DNA of 64,000 nucleotides from Candidatus Gastranaerophilales bacterium (GTDB taxonomy: Bacteria; Cyanobacteriota; Vampirovibrionia; Gastranaerophilales; Gastranaerophilaceae), in assembly GCA_944324455.1 (NCBI GenBank), contig CALUWJ010000001.1, forward strand, positions 62,001-126,000, written 5' to 3'. The number at the start of each line of letters is the position of its first letter. The stretch's first letter is position 1. The translations under genes and the position numbers were made by a program. Below the pieces are notes generated by a model, which made no database searches, was not told the DNA's origin, and saw only the letters and a program-made list of their open reading frames with translations. Shown here piece after piece: positions 8,691-17,250 of this stretch.

Positions 8691-9125
8691 TTATAATTCA
8701 GAATAATAATCATCTGTTTTTTTTGATAAATATTCTATAAGTTTTCTTATTTCGTTTTTACTATCAGAATTATTTAAATAATCAATTACTTCTTGCTTTG
8801 TGCCTTTTAAAATATAGTTCATGGTTAATCTATCACTGTTTTTATGTTGAACCCCAACTGCCAATCTTCTAAAATCTTTTGGATTTATTTCATCATAGGC
8901 AACTATAACTTTTGCTTTATTATTTGTTTCAGGAATTTGAAAAGATACAGCAATAGGAGCAAATTTACCATTTTCGGGAACTTCTTTTTCAGCTCTTTGA
9001 CTTATAAGCTCCATTGTCTTATTCATAAAATAATTCATATCAGCTTCATTTTGTTGCATATTTGAATTTCCTGTTTCTTTATTAATTCCCATAAAAGACG
9101 GGGTATAATTATATAAAACTTTCAT
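8691..9125 (-). CDS. Small hypothetical downstream of the RelA/SpoT-domain gene; candidate immunity/antitoxin
   Basis: 144 residues, soluble, no signal peptide, no family recognised. It opens MKVLYNYTPSFMGINKETGN, with a short aromatic-x-Gly motif like other proteins here. The central part is beta-like (APIAVSFQIPETNNKAKVIVAYD) and the C-terminus is charged and helical. The start at 9125 has a strong AGGAGA. It begins 56 bases after the stop of the large toxin-like gene on the same strand, the usual place for an immunity protein. That role is inferred from position only. Confidence 0.55.
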   Translation of the reverse strand: MKVLYNYTPSFMGINKETGNSNMQQNEADMNYFMNKTMELISQRAEKEVPENGKFAPIAVSFQIPETNNKAKVIVAYDEINPKDFRRLAVGVQHKNSDRLTMNYILKGTKQEVIDYLNNSDSKNEIRKLIEYLSKKTDDYYSEL

Positions 9126-9181
9126 TATTTTCTCCTATTTTATCATATTTAAAACATAAGAAAAAATTTTATTGCATTTTA

Positions 9182-11335
9182 CTATTTTTTACTCAAAGCA
9201 ATCAATCCATCTATATCGATTTTTGAAAGATTATTGCGAGAAACTCCCGTTTTAATATAATCGGTAATTTTAGGTAAAGAATAATTTTTTGATAAAAGCC
9301 CTAATTCTTTCATTCTTAATGTTTTATATGTTTCAGAAAGATATTCATTATATTTTTTATATGTCTCAGGGTCCATACCTTTAATTAAATCATATATTTC
9401 AGAATACTGTGTATCTGCTTCAGTAATTTTTCCTGTTACAATATCATAAGGAACATGTTCAACATCAGCAAAAGAATTAACTTCACTTCCTCTTATTTGC
9501 AATTCACCATTTACAATTTCACCATTATTTAAAGTATGCTTTGTATTCATTTGAGCTGAAGTATAGCCTGATTCTTTTATTGCACTTCCTGTTTTTTGTA
9601 TAAATTCGACCTCTGTATCATCAGAAGATTTTTTAACCCATTTTACTTTGTTATTAGGTAAAATCTCATTTTCCTGCAAATCAAACATATTTGAATTTGT
9701 AACCACTGAAAAAGGTTCATCTGAATTAAATACTTTATTGATAACAGCTTCATTATAAGCTTCAAGTATTTCTGTAACCTGTTTATTTGAAAAATAAGAA
9801 GTTATTTCATCTCCGTAATTATTCAATTCTGTAATGTTAACAGTACCTTTTTTAATACCTTCACACAATTGGTCAACAGTACTTTGAGTTTGCTTTTCTT
9901 TAAGAGCACCCAAAATATCTTCTTTTAGAGTTGATAAAACTAATTCTTTTTCATCGCTAATTTTATCGCCTTTAATATATTTTACAAAATCCTTGTAAGT
10001 TGCACTTACTCCTGATTCTTTAAGCATAGATTCAACAATTTCACGAGTTTCTTTTTTATCAAGGCTTTTCATTTGTATTCTTGTGCCTATTGCATCCCCT
10101 ATGACATTAGAACATTTTTCCATTGAATCTAAAACCTCGCCATTAGCTAAATTTTTCTTAGCTAACTTTGAAAAAGTAGATTTTTGACTTTTTGATCTTG
10201 CTGTAATTATTTTAATATCGTCATTATTTGAAAAAGCATCGTTTATTTGAAGTGCAGTTTCATCTAATTGAGAATCAAATTTTTTAGCTAAAACTTCTGA
10301 TTTTTGAGATAAATCAATCAATTCATCGGTTTTTAGAGAATAAATATCATCTTCTATAATTGCTTTTGAAGGATTATTTTTATTGTAATTATCAATATAA
10401 CTTTTAACTTGAGCTTCATTATCAATTTTAGCATCAAGGTTTTTATTGTGTGATATTTTAAATTTTACTTCAGGTGTTGAATTATTTAATTGATACTGTC
10501 CTAAGCTATTTGAAAGACCTCCGAATAAACCGCCAAAAGCAGCACCTGACAGAGCATTTTGTGCTGTTGTTGTTATTAAATCAGATACTTTAAACTCTTT
10601 TTCATCTGCAACCGTGTTTATTGTATAATCTGCTGCACCAGTCGCAGCACCTGTTATTGCACCTGCTTTTGCACCTTGTACCACTCCTTGTTTTAGTGCT
10701 TGTTTTACTGCTTGCCCTGCAATAGGAGCTTTGACAATTCCGGCGGTTGCTGCTGATACTAATCCATCAACAGCTCCTGTTATTCCGTCTTTTGCTATTT
10801 CTTTAACATCAAGAGCATCATTTTCAATATTATTTGTTGCTCTATCCAGTGTTTTTAATCCTGCATTTGTAACTCCGCCAATAATAGCACCTGCAACAAG
10901 AGCGCCGACACCGCCTGTTGCAATGGCAAACCCTGCAGTAGTTAACCCTGTTGCAGTATTAGAAATTATACTAACTGCGCCTTCTTGTTTATTTTTATAG
11001 CTCTCAATAGCCTCATTTGCTTCTTCAAAAGTAATTTCACCCTTTTTATATTGTTCGATTTTTTCTGATACATCATCTGAACTCAAACCAAGATTTGTTA
11101 AATTTTTAAACCCGTTCCAGATTTGTCCTATAATTCCTTGTTCATCCTGCACATCTTCAAAAGCTTCATTTAGCAAATCTACATTTTCTGAAATTGAATT
11201 GGTTGAAGTATTATTTGCGCTAAAAATTGATGATTTATCATCTAAATCATTTGAATTTAAAACATCATAAGATTTATTTCCTTTTAATGACGTTGAAACA
11301 CCATATAAGTCTAAATTTATACTGCAATCATCCAT
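9182..11335 (-). CDS. Toxin-like protein: glycine-rich hydrophobic region plus RelA/SpoT-type pyrophosphokinase domain
   Basis: 717 residues. After a polar N-terminus, residues about 120-280 are rich in Gly and Ala, with several hydrophobic stretches (AGFAIATGGVGALVAGAIIG, GAKAGAITGAATGAADY, ALSGAAFGGLFGGL), like the glycine-zipper segments of polymorphic toxins. The C-terminal part has RelA/SpoT synthetase landmarks: ITARSKSQKSTFSKL (R380, K382, S386, K390), DAIGTRI (D414), ESGYTSAQ (590-595), GELQIRG (E611, Q613, R615) and DVEH (626-627). The usual GYxSxH has Gln for His. There is an unusually long insert between DAIGTRI and GYTS. HD, TGS and ACT domains are absent, so this is not the housekeeping Rel. 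The start is at 11335 after AAGAGAGA. Confidence 0.75.
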   Translation of the reverse strand: MDDCSINLDLYGVSTSLKGNKSYDVLNSNDLDDKSSIFSANNTSTNSISENVDLLNEAFEDVQDEQGIIGQIWNGFKNLTNLGLSSDDVSEKIEQYKKGEITFEEANEAIESYKNKQEGAVSIISNTATGLTTAGFAIATGGVGALVAGAIIGGVTNAGLKTLDRATNNIENDALDVKEIAKDGITGAVDGLVSAATAGIVKAPIAGQAVKQALKQGVVQGAKAGAITGAATGAADYTINTVADEKEFKVSDLITTTAQNALSGAAFGGLFGGLSNSLGQYQLNNSTPEVKFKISHNKNLDAKIDNEAQVKSYIDNYNKNNPSKAIIEDDIYSLKTDELIDLSQKSEVLAKKFDSQLDETALQINDAFSNNDDIKIITARSKSQKSTFSKLAKKNLANGEVLDSMEKCSNVIGDAIGTRIQMKSLDKKETREIVESMLKESGVSATYKDFVKYIKGDKISDEKELVLSTLKEDILGALKEKQTQSTVDQLCEGIKKGTVNITELNNYGDEITSYFSNKQVTEILEAYNEAVINKVFNSDEPFSVVTNSNMFDLQENEILPNNKVKWVKKSSDDTEVEFIQKTGSAIKESGYTSAQMNTKHTLNNGEIVNGELQIRGSEVNSFADVEHVPYDIVTGKITEADTQYSEIYDLIKGMDPETYKKYNEYLSETYKTLRMKELGLLSKNYSLPKITDYIKTGVSRNNLSKIDIDGLIALSKK

Positions 11336-11355
11336 TAAAAAATCTCTCTTGATAT

Positions 11356-11384
11356 CGTTATATATTTATAAAGTATATATAACG
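11356..11384. promoter_or_regulatory. Inverted repeat upstream of the toxin-like gene (operator candidate)
   Basis: Perfect 9-base arms CGTTATATA (11356-11364) and TATATAACG (11376-11384) separated by 11 bases, 21 bases before the start codon at 11335. The symmetry and position suit a dimeric regulator site overlapping the promoter. AT-rich DNA makes chance symmetry possible, though the arms include the CG ends. Confidence 0.4.
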
Positions 11385-11419
11385 TATATAATTGCCAAAA
11401 TGTTAAGAAAATTAAACAT

Positions 11420-12553
11420 TTATATTACATTAAATTTAATTGCTTCAAATAGCTCAATCGCTCTTAAAACAGCCAAATCCATATTGTAATATTTATAATC
11501 ACCTAACCTGCCTAAAAAATAAATGTTTTTAAAATTTTCAGCTTTTTTTAAATATTTATTATAAAGTTTTATATTTTCTTCATTTATGATAGGATAATAT
11601 CTTTCATTTTCTTCAAACTTAAATTTTTGCGGATATTCTTTTGCTATCATTGTTTTATTTGATTTATCGCCTAAATAATATTTAAATTCATGTATTCTTG
11701 TAAAAGAAAAATCATTAGGATAATTTATACAGGCACAAGATTGATAAAATTCTTTATTATGTTCTTCAAATTCAAATTTCAAACTTCTATAAGGAAGCAT
11801 TCCGTATTCATAATCAAAAAATTCATCTATTGAGCCTGTATAAAAAATTCTTGAATTTTTAATTAATTCAGAGTTTTGTTTTTTAAAATTTTTATAATCC
11901 GAATTTAAAACAACTTTAATATTGGGATGATTAATTATTTTTTCGATTAAATTTGTATAACCGTTTATTGGAATTCCTTGATATTTATCTTGAAAATATC
12001 TGTTATCATTATCCAAACATAAAGGAACTCTTGATGTTATGGTTTTATCTATTTCATTTGGTTTTAGCTCCCATTGCTTGATTGTATAATTTAAAAAGAT
12101 TTTTTCATATACATATTTTGCAAGAAACTTTAAATCTTCATCATTTTGCTTTTGAAATTCCAATATAGGAATTTTTGCACCATAATTATATTTTTCCAAT
12201 AATTTTTCTTTTATTTTTTTCGCTGTTGTTTCAGAAAAAAGCTGATATAAAGTATTAAAATTAAATGGAATTTGAACTTTTTTCCCGTCAATAACAACAT
12301 CTACTTTATGGATATAATTATTAAAATCACTAAATCTTTTTAGAAAACTCCATACTTTTTCATTATTTGTATGAAAAATATGAGAACCATATTTATGAAT
12401 CATTATGTTATTTTTATCACGATAATCATAACTGTTTCCTGCTATATGATTTTTTTTATCGATAATTATTACTTTTTGATTTAATTTATCAGCTATTAGA
12501 TTTGCAATTACAGCTCCTGAAAACCCGCACCCAACAACTATATTATATTCCAT
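11420..12553 (-). CDS. glf: UDP-galactopyranose mutase
   Basis: 377 residues. The N-terminal FAD-binding fold is NIVVGCGFSGAVIANLIAD, followed by HIAGNSYD and HKYGSHIFHTNNEKVW, the Glf substrate-binding signature. YTIKQWELKPNEID, RVPLCLDNDNRYFQD and GRLGDYKYYNMD near the C-terminus complete the family pattern. The enzyme converts UDP-galactopyranose to UDP-galactofuranose in the cytosol for surface polysaccharides. No other galactofuranose genes are adjacent. The start follows a weak GGAT site. Assignment is secure. Confidence 0.95.
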   Translation of the reverse strand: MEYNIVVGCGFSGAVIANLIADKLNQKVIIIDKKNHIAGNSYDYRDKNNIMIHKYGSHIFHTNNEKVWSFLKRFSDFNNYIHKVDVVIDGKKVQIPFNFNTLYQLFSETTAKKIKEKLLEKYNYGAKIPILEFQKQNDEDLKFLAKYVYEKIFLNYTIKQWELKPNEIDKTITSRVPLCLDNDNRYFQDKYQGIPINGYTNLIEKIINHPNIKVVLNSDYKNFKKQNSELIKNSRIFYTGSIDEFFDYEYGMLPYRSLKFEFEEHNKEFYQSCACINYPNDFSFTRIHEFKYYLGDKSNKTMIAKEYPQKFKFEENERYYPIINEENIKLYNKYLKKAENFKNIYFLGRLGDYKYYNMDLAVLRAIELFEAIKFNVI

Positions 12554-12657
12554 AGATTAATCCATTTTAAATTGAACTGAAAATGCCATAATATTTTTAT
12601 CAATAAGTTCATTATAACACAGCAAATATTTAATTATATATTTTTTAAAATTTCAAA

Positions 12658-14700
12658 TTACTTTTTAGTTTGAGCAAGTTTTCTGTTTTCTATATTTATT
12701 TCTTGAGTTAGAGCATTTATAAATTCATCTCTATATAAAAAACCCAAATGAGCACCATTATTAAATAAAACCAATTTATCATCACAATAGCTTTTTAATT
12801 CTTTTAATTGATTTTTATTTGTTAAATAGTCATCTAAACTATGATAAATCTTATAATTATCTTTATTTATTAAATAATTTGATATTGCACTTAAAGTATT
12901 AGTATTTTCAATTTCATCATAAGAATACTTTTCTAAAAGATAATTTTTTATATAATCTTGAAAATTTGAATTATAAATCATATTATAAGTTATTTTATTA
13001 TCCATATTTTTATTTTTTCTTTTTTCAATTATATAAATCAAATCAGAAAGTTTTTGATGAAATACAAAAGCACTGATTAATTTAGCTTCATAATTAGAAA
13101 ATGGCAAAGTTTTAAAGCTTTTATTCAGTTTTTCTTTTTCTTTATATGCTCTTAAGACTTTTGCTGTGGTAATTGCAACCTTTTGCTTAAAATCATTCGG
13201 ATATCTTTGCCAAGATTCAATAATCTTATCAATTTGCTTAACTGCATACATAAGTTCATACGGAGGACAAATTGCTATAAATTTATCTATATTATTTGCC
13301 CCTTTTTCATATTGTTCATTTGCTAAAAACAAAACCGCATAAGCACCTAAAGATGTCCCTATTGCTGTTCTATCCAAAAAAACCCTATCATACCTGTTCG
13401 ATAAATAAGAAATTATATTATTTATTAATTTATCAATATATTTAACATCATCTTTAATAAAACCGACTTTATAATCTTTATCAAGACTTTTTAAAAATTC
13501 CCACTGAAAATGACTGCCGATAATTACAACACTATAACCTTGCTTATAAAACATTTTAGCCATAATATTATTGTGAGAGCTGTTTATCCCTTCTCCAATC
13601 GAGGGAAAAATAATAACAAGCGGCGATTTTTTATCTTTTTGTAAAACATATCTGAATTGATATTTATCATTATTGGGAGTAATTTCAACAGAAGCTGTTT
13701 TTATTTTTTTATTAAAATTCCTGTTCCAAATTGCATTTTCATTCCAAATTGACCTTTCATCCTCTATTATGTCAAATAAAGCTGTTCTCATAGAATCCAA
13801 TATAGGATTTTGCGGATTAAAATCATTTAAAACAATATCCGCCTTTAGTTCATCATTTGGCATTGATACAATTAAATTTTCACCTTTAATTGAGCCTTTT
13901 ACTTGTAAAACCTTTTCGGTTTTATTATCGGTTAAATCAACTTCATCATAATCATCTTTAATTGAAGCTAAGACATTTTTTCTATCATAATTAGATAATT
14001 TAATATATTTTTCAACACCATAGAATTTTTTAGCAACATCATAAGGATCAACAAAACTTGATTCAACCATTTTAACTATCGGCTGAATAAACATTGTTCT
14101 ATTTATAAGCAACCCCAATTTTACCGCTGCAGCCACAGGAGAAGCAATATATGTTGTTGGAGTTAATAAAAAATCCAAAATTCTTCCATACATATCTCTT
14201 GTAGTTATTGATGAAACAAAAGGTAAAACAAGATAATTACCGCATTTAACCTTGCACTTAGCTAATGCCTGTTCCATATCTTCATTGTATAATTCTAAAT
14301 CAAAAAATTTATCTGCAACATCCATCAATCCTGCAACTCCAAGAGTTGTATTGATAAAAAATCTTTTAGTTTCATGTTTTACTGCTTCAAAATCATGCTG
14401 TAACAATGAACTTACAAGCCTTTTTGGATATTGAATATTAGAATAGACGCTATTTAAACTATCAATTACAAAATTGGGGAATAAAGATGCCCATAAAATA
14501 TGCACTCTTTTTACAAATAATTTATTTAATTTCAAATTAAGATAAAAAACTTTTCTGTTTATATCTTCAAACTTATCTTCGTTCAAATACAACGCGCTAT
14601 AACTCGGATATTTTAAATTCGGTTTTATTAATTCATCAGCGCATACTATGTTTGAAATTATAATATTTAGTAATAAAATTAATGCTGTTAGCTTCTTCAT
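12658..14700 (-). CDS. MlaA (VacJ) domain fused to an alpha/beta hydrolase
   Basis: 680 residues: a signal sequence (1-21, no good lipobox), an MlaA-type domain at about 40-240, and a C-terminal alpha/beta hydrolase at about 340-675. MlaA landmarks are FEDINRKVFYLNLKLNKLFV, KRFFINTTLGVAGLMDVADK, CGNYLVLPFVSS and TTRDMYGRILD. Hydrolase landmarks are LVIIFPSIGE, the nucleophile elbow GTSLGA with Ser450, and FNNGAHLGFLYRDEF supplying the likely catalytic His. MlaA normally works in the outer membrane, removing misplaced phospholipids. A fused hydrolase suggests lipid or ester cleavage coupled to that process (inference). The start at 14700 has GAGGAT. Confidence 0.8.
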   Translation of the reverse strand: MKKLTALILLLNIIISNIVCADELIKPNLKYPSYSALYLNEDKFEDINRKVFYLNLKLNKLFVKRVHILWASLFPNFVIDSLNSVYSNIQYPKRLVSSLLQHDFEAVKHETKRFFINTTLGVAGLMDVADKFFDLELYNEDMEQALAKCKVKCGNYLVLPFVSSITTRDMYGRILDFLLTPTTYIASPVAAAVKLGLLINRTMFIQPIVKMVESSFVDPYDVAKKFYGVEKYIKLSNYDRKNVLASIKDDYDEVDLTDNKTEKVLQVKGSIKGENLIVSMPNDELKADIVLNDFNPQNPILDSMRTALFDIIEDERSIWNENAIWNRNFNKKIKTASVEITPNNDKYQFRYVLQKDKKSPLVIIFPSIGEGINSSHNNIMAKMFYKQGYSVVIIGSHFQWEFLKSLDKDYKVGFIKDDVKYIDKLINNIISYLSNRYDRVFLDRTAIGTSLGAYAVLFLANEQYEKGANNIDKFIAICPPYELMYAVKQIDKIIESWQRYPNDFKQKVAITTAKVLRAYKEKEKLNKSFKTLPFSNYEAKLISAFVFHQKLSDLIYIIEKRKNKNMDNKITYNMIYNSNFQDYIKNYLLEKYSYDEIENTNTLSAISNYLINKDNYKIYHSLDDYLTNKNQLKELKSYCDDKLVLFNNGAHLGFLYRDEFINALTQEINIENRKLAQTKK

Positions 14701-14779
14701 TTTTTAATTATCCTCTATTTTTAAATTTATATTATTAATTTAAAAAAAATGAAATTAGCTAATATAGCAATATAATAAA

Positions 14780-14803
14780 AAACCAACCTAATTAGGTTGG
14801 TTT
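14780..14803 (-). terminator. Perfect-palindrome intrinsic terminator
   Basis: A 24-base perfect palindrome with arms AAACCAACCTAA/TTAGGTTGGTTT. On the minus strand it is followed by T6ATTATA. It lies 25 bases after the stop of the 94-residue protein gene. Confidence 0.85.
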
Positions 14804-14827
14804 AATTCTGTTTTATTATTATAAAAT

Positions 14828-15112
14828 CTACTTACTTCTTATCTGTTTAACTTTATCTGCTATACCTTTAACTGTTTTAATAGCACAAGCAACAGTTGCA
14901 GCTACAATCGCAGCACCAACAAAGGTTTTCTTTCCAATACCTTTTGATGATAAAACATCTTTTGCTTTTACAAAAGTATCATTTGCATTTAATTTAGTCT
15001 TTAATTGCTTTGAATAATTAACTGCCATATCCTTAGCATCATAAGCAGCATTTCCAATGCTATTAAGCCCGTTTATTATACCATTTTGCACATTAGGAAA
15101 ATTTACTTTCAT
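14828..15112 (-). CDS. Small hypothetical membrane-associated protein
   Basis: 94 residues. The helical, charged first half opens MKVNFPNVQNGIINGLNSIG; one hydrophobic segment lies at about 60-80 (KKTFVGAAIVAATVACAIKT), followed by a basic tail. There is no signal peptide. The ATG at 15112 has AAGGAA upstream and lies 15 bases after the 250-residue gene on the same strand, so the two form an operon ending at the palindromic terminator. No family recognised. The Ala/Val/Gly-rich helix resembles segments in its neighbour and in the 717-residue toxin-like protein. Confidence 0.6.
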   Translation of the reverse strand: MKVNFPNVQNGIINGLNSIGNAAYDAKDMAVNYSKQLKTKLNANDTFVKAKDVLSSKGIGKKTFVGAAIVAATVACAIKTVKGIADKVKQIRSK

Positions 15113-15127
15113 ATCGATTTCCTTTTA

Positions 15128-15880
15128 CTAACCAATTACAGTATTTAACAAATCTGATAATTCACCAAGATGTCTTTTAGCACTTAAATTAATTGCTACG
15201 TTATCAAGCCCTGATTCAGAACCATCTGACACAATATCAGCTGCAACATATGCACCGGCTGCCGCAACACCTGTGTCAAATAAACTTGTAGGGTTTAAAT
15301 ATATGCCAAGTTTATTTAATTTATCAACCACAGCTTCACCTTTTTTCTCGGTTACACCATCAACTGTTTTTGAAAATACTTTATCAATTGTGCCCACAAC
15401 TTTTGATTTAATAGCTTCATTGTTTACGTTACTTTTTTCGGAAAGTTTGCCAACAAAACCATTGATGGCGTTATTTGCCTTATCAACATTGATTGATTTT
15501 TTAACTTTTGAAGCAACTTTTACAGCACCTTTTGCAACAGAACCTGATGCAACAGCGGCTGCACTTCTCATCCAACTTACTGCTTTAGCACCTTTTGTTA
15601 AAGCGCATATTGCAGCTATGCTGCCTAATACACAAGTAAGAGGGTGAACATTTTGTCTCGCGTGCTGAACATCTTCTTTAAATTTATAAATTCCATTTAA
15701 AAGTTCTTCAGGAGAAATTTCATCCGCTTTTTCTTCTGCTTCAAATAAGTCTTTTTTAGGTCCGTTTTTTATTTCAGTAAAGTCAACATCAATAAAATCG
15801 TCTTTTACGGAATTATTTTCTTCTCTATTTATTCCATTTAAACCTTTAAAATTAACTGAATTAATAGCACCTATTTGCAT
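15128..15880 (-). CDS. Hypothetical protein with N-terminal VNFKG motif and hydrophobic helices
   Basis: 250 residues from the ATG at 15880, chosen for an AGGAGA at about 15887-15892. A longer frame to 15904 has no site. It opens MQIGAINSVNFKGLNG, an example of the short N-terminal F-x-G-like motif seen on other proteins here. An acidic stretch follows (about 25-70), then hydrophobic Ala/Gly-rich segments at about 85-120 (LTCVLGSIAAICALTKG, MRSAAAVASGSVAKG) and near 210-220. No enzyme motif. It is co-transcribed with the 94-residue protein. Location and function unknown. Confidence 0.6.
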   Translation of the reverse strand: MQIGAINSVNFKGLNGINREENNSVKDDFIDVDFTEIKNGPKKDLFEAEEKADEISPEELLNGIYKFKEDVQHARQNVHPLTCVLGSIAAICALTKGAKAVSWMRSAAAVASGSVAKGAVKVASKVKKSINVDKANNAINGFVGKLSEKSNVNNEAIKSKVVGTIDKVFSKTVDGVTEKKGEAVVDKLNKLGIYLNPTSLFDTGVAAAGAYVAADIVSDGSESGLDNVAINLSAKRHLGELSDLLNTVIG

Positions 15881-16033
15881 ATCTTTTCTCCTATGAGTCA
15901 ACACACATCTGTATAAAATACAAACAAATTTTTTATTGCTAGTTTATATAATTTTATTTTAACAAAAATTTACAATTAAACAAACCGCTCAACAGCATTA
16001 TTTTATAAAATAAAGAACTTTTTTGCAATATTT

Positions 16034-17248
16034 TTACTTAAAATATTTTCTATCTTTAATTTCATCAGGCAAAAATTGCTGCTTATATTCAGGATTATCA
16101 TGCGTATAGACATATCCTTTTCCAAATCCATATTTAGAAGCATCTTTATAATGTGCATCTCTTAAATGCATTGGAGGTAAAAAATCAAGTCCTGATTTAA
16201 TATCTGCTATTGCGCTATCAAGAGCAACTATAGCCCTATTTGATTTTTTAGCTCTTGCAACAAATTCTACCGCTTGGGCTAAAGTAATCCTTGCTTCAGG
16301 CATTCCAAGATGTTCAACTGCTCTAAGTGCTGCTTCTGCTATTAAAAGCGCCCTAAAATCCGCATTTCCAACATCTTCAGACGCTACAACAATCAGTCTT
16401 CGTGCAATAAATCTTGGATCTTCACCAGAAATTAACATTTTTGCAAGATAATATATGGCGGCATCTGCATCAGACCCTCTTAAGCTTTTTTGAAAAGCAC
16501 TTGCATAATCATAATGAGAATCAATGGAATAGCGCACGCTTGATTTTTGTAAAAGTTCTTCAACAACATTTTTTGTTATAATTTCATCACTTGCAAAATA
16601 AGTATTTTCAATAGCGTTTAGCGAATATCTTGCATCCCCTTGAGATAATTCAACTATTGTTTTTAGCGCGTCGTCATCTAATTTTTTTTCACCATAAGTT
16701 TTATTGAGGTAATTAAACCCTTTTAAAATAATTTTTTCAATAGAATTTTTATCTATTTTATTTAACATTATAACCTGTGCTCTTGAAATTAGCGCAGGAA
16801 CTGTATGAAAAGAAGGGTTTTCAGTAGTTGAACCGATAAAATAAAACAACCCTGATTCAACATGAGGCAAAAGTGCATCTTGCTGAGTTTTTGAAAACCT
16901 ATGAATTTCATCAATAAAAACAATGGTTTTTATGCCTTCTCTAAGCTTTTGTTTTGCCAAATCTACTGTTTCTTTAATGTCTTTAACACCTGAATTAACA
17001 GCTGACAATTCAACAAAATTAGCACTGTGATAATTAGCACAAAGTCGAGCTAAGGTAGTTTTTCCACACCCCGGAGGACCCCATAGAATAAAAGAAAATA
17101 ACCGTTTTGCTTTTAATAATTTTAAAAATGGCGAATTTTCGTTTATAACTTTAGTTTGTCCTAAATATTCATCCAAACTCTTAGGGCGCATTAATTGCGC
17201 CAATGGAATTTGTTTATTATTATTTTCTAGCGAATCAAATAAATTCAT
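16034..17248 (-). CDS. rarA: Replication-associated recombination protein A (RarA/MgsA AAA+ ATPase)
   Basis: 404 residues. The N-terminal AAA+ domain has PKSLDEYLGQ, Walker A GPPGCGKTT near residue 57, Walker B VFIDEIHRF, and sensor GSTTENPSFH. The C-terminal tetramerisation domain has SLRGSDADAAIYYLA, EDPRFIARRLIVVASEDVGNAD and LPPMHLRDAHY. It acts on stalled replication forks together with single-strand binding protein. The ATG at 17248 has no ribosome site; a TGnTATAAT ends six bases upstream. It is divergent from the sugar-binding protein gene, with a 30-base intergenic region. Confidence 0.95.
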   Translation of the reverse strand: MNLFDSLENNNKQIPLAQLMRPKSLDEYLGQTKVINENSPFLKLLKAKRLFSFILWGPPGCGKTTLARLCANYHSANFVELSAVNSGVKDIKETVDLAKQKLREGIKTIVFIDEIHRFSKTQQDALLPHVESGLFYFIGSTTENPSFHTVPALISRAQVIMLNKIDKNSIEKIILKGFNYLNKTYGEKKLDDDALKTIVELSQGDARYSLNAIENTYFASDEIITKNVVEELLQKSSVRYSIDSHYDYASAFQKSLRGSDADAAIYYLAKMLISGEDPRFIARRLIVVASEDVGNADFRALLIAEAALRAVEHLGMPEARITLAQAVEFVARAKKSNRAIVALDSAIADIKSGLDFLPPMHLRDAHYKDASKYGFGKGYVYTHDNPEYKQQFLPDEIKDRKYFK

Positions 17249-17250
17249 AG

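Noticed and set aside
9182-11335. Housekeeping Rel/RelA bifunctional enzyme
   Set aside because: HD hydrolase, TGS and ACT domains are missing, and the synthetase-like part sits behind a glycine-rich hydrophobic region.
15273-15647. 124-codon plus-strand frame opposite the 250-residue hypothetical gene
   Set aside because: No ribosome site, and it is antisense to a gene with a good start and operon context.
9182-15880. Prophage or integrative element spanning the toxin-like and hydrophobic hypothetical genes
   Set aside because: No integrase, capsid, portal or tail genes, no flanking tRNA and no direct repeats. Glf lies in the middle and base composition matches the rest.
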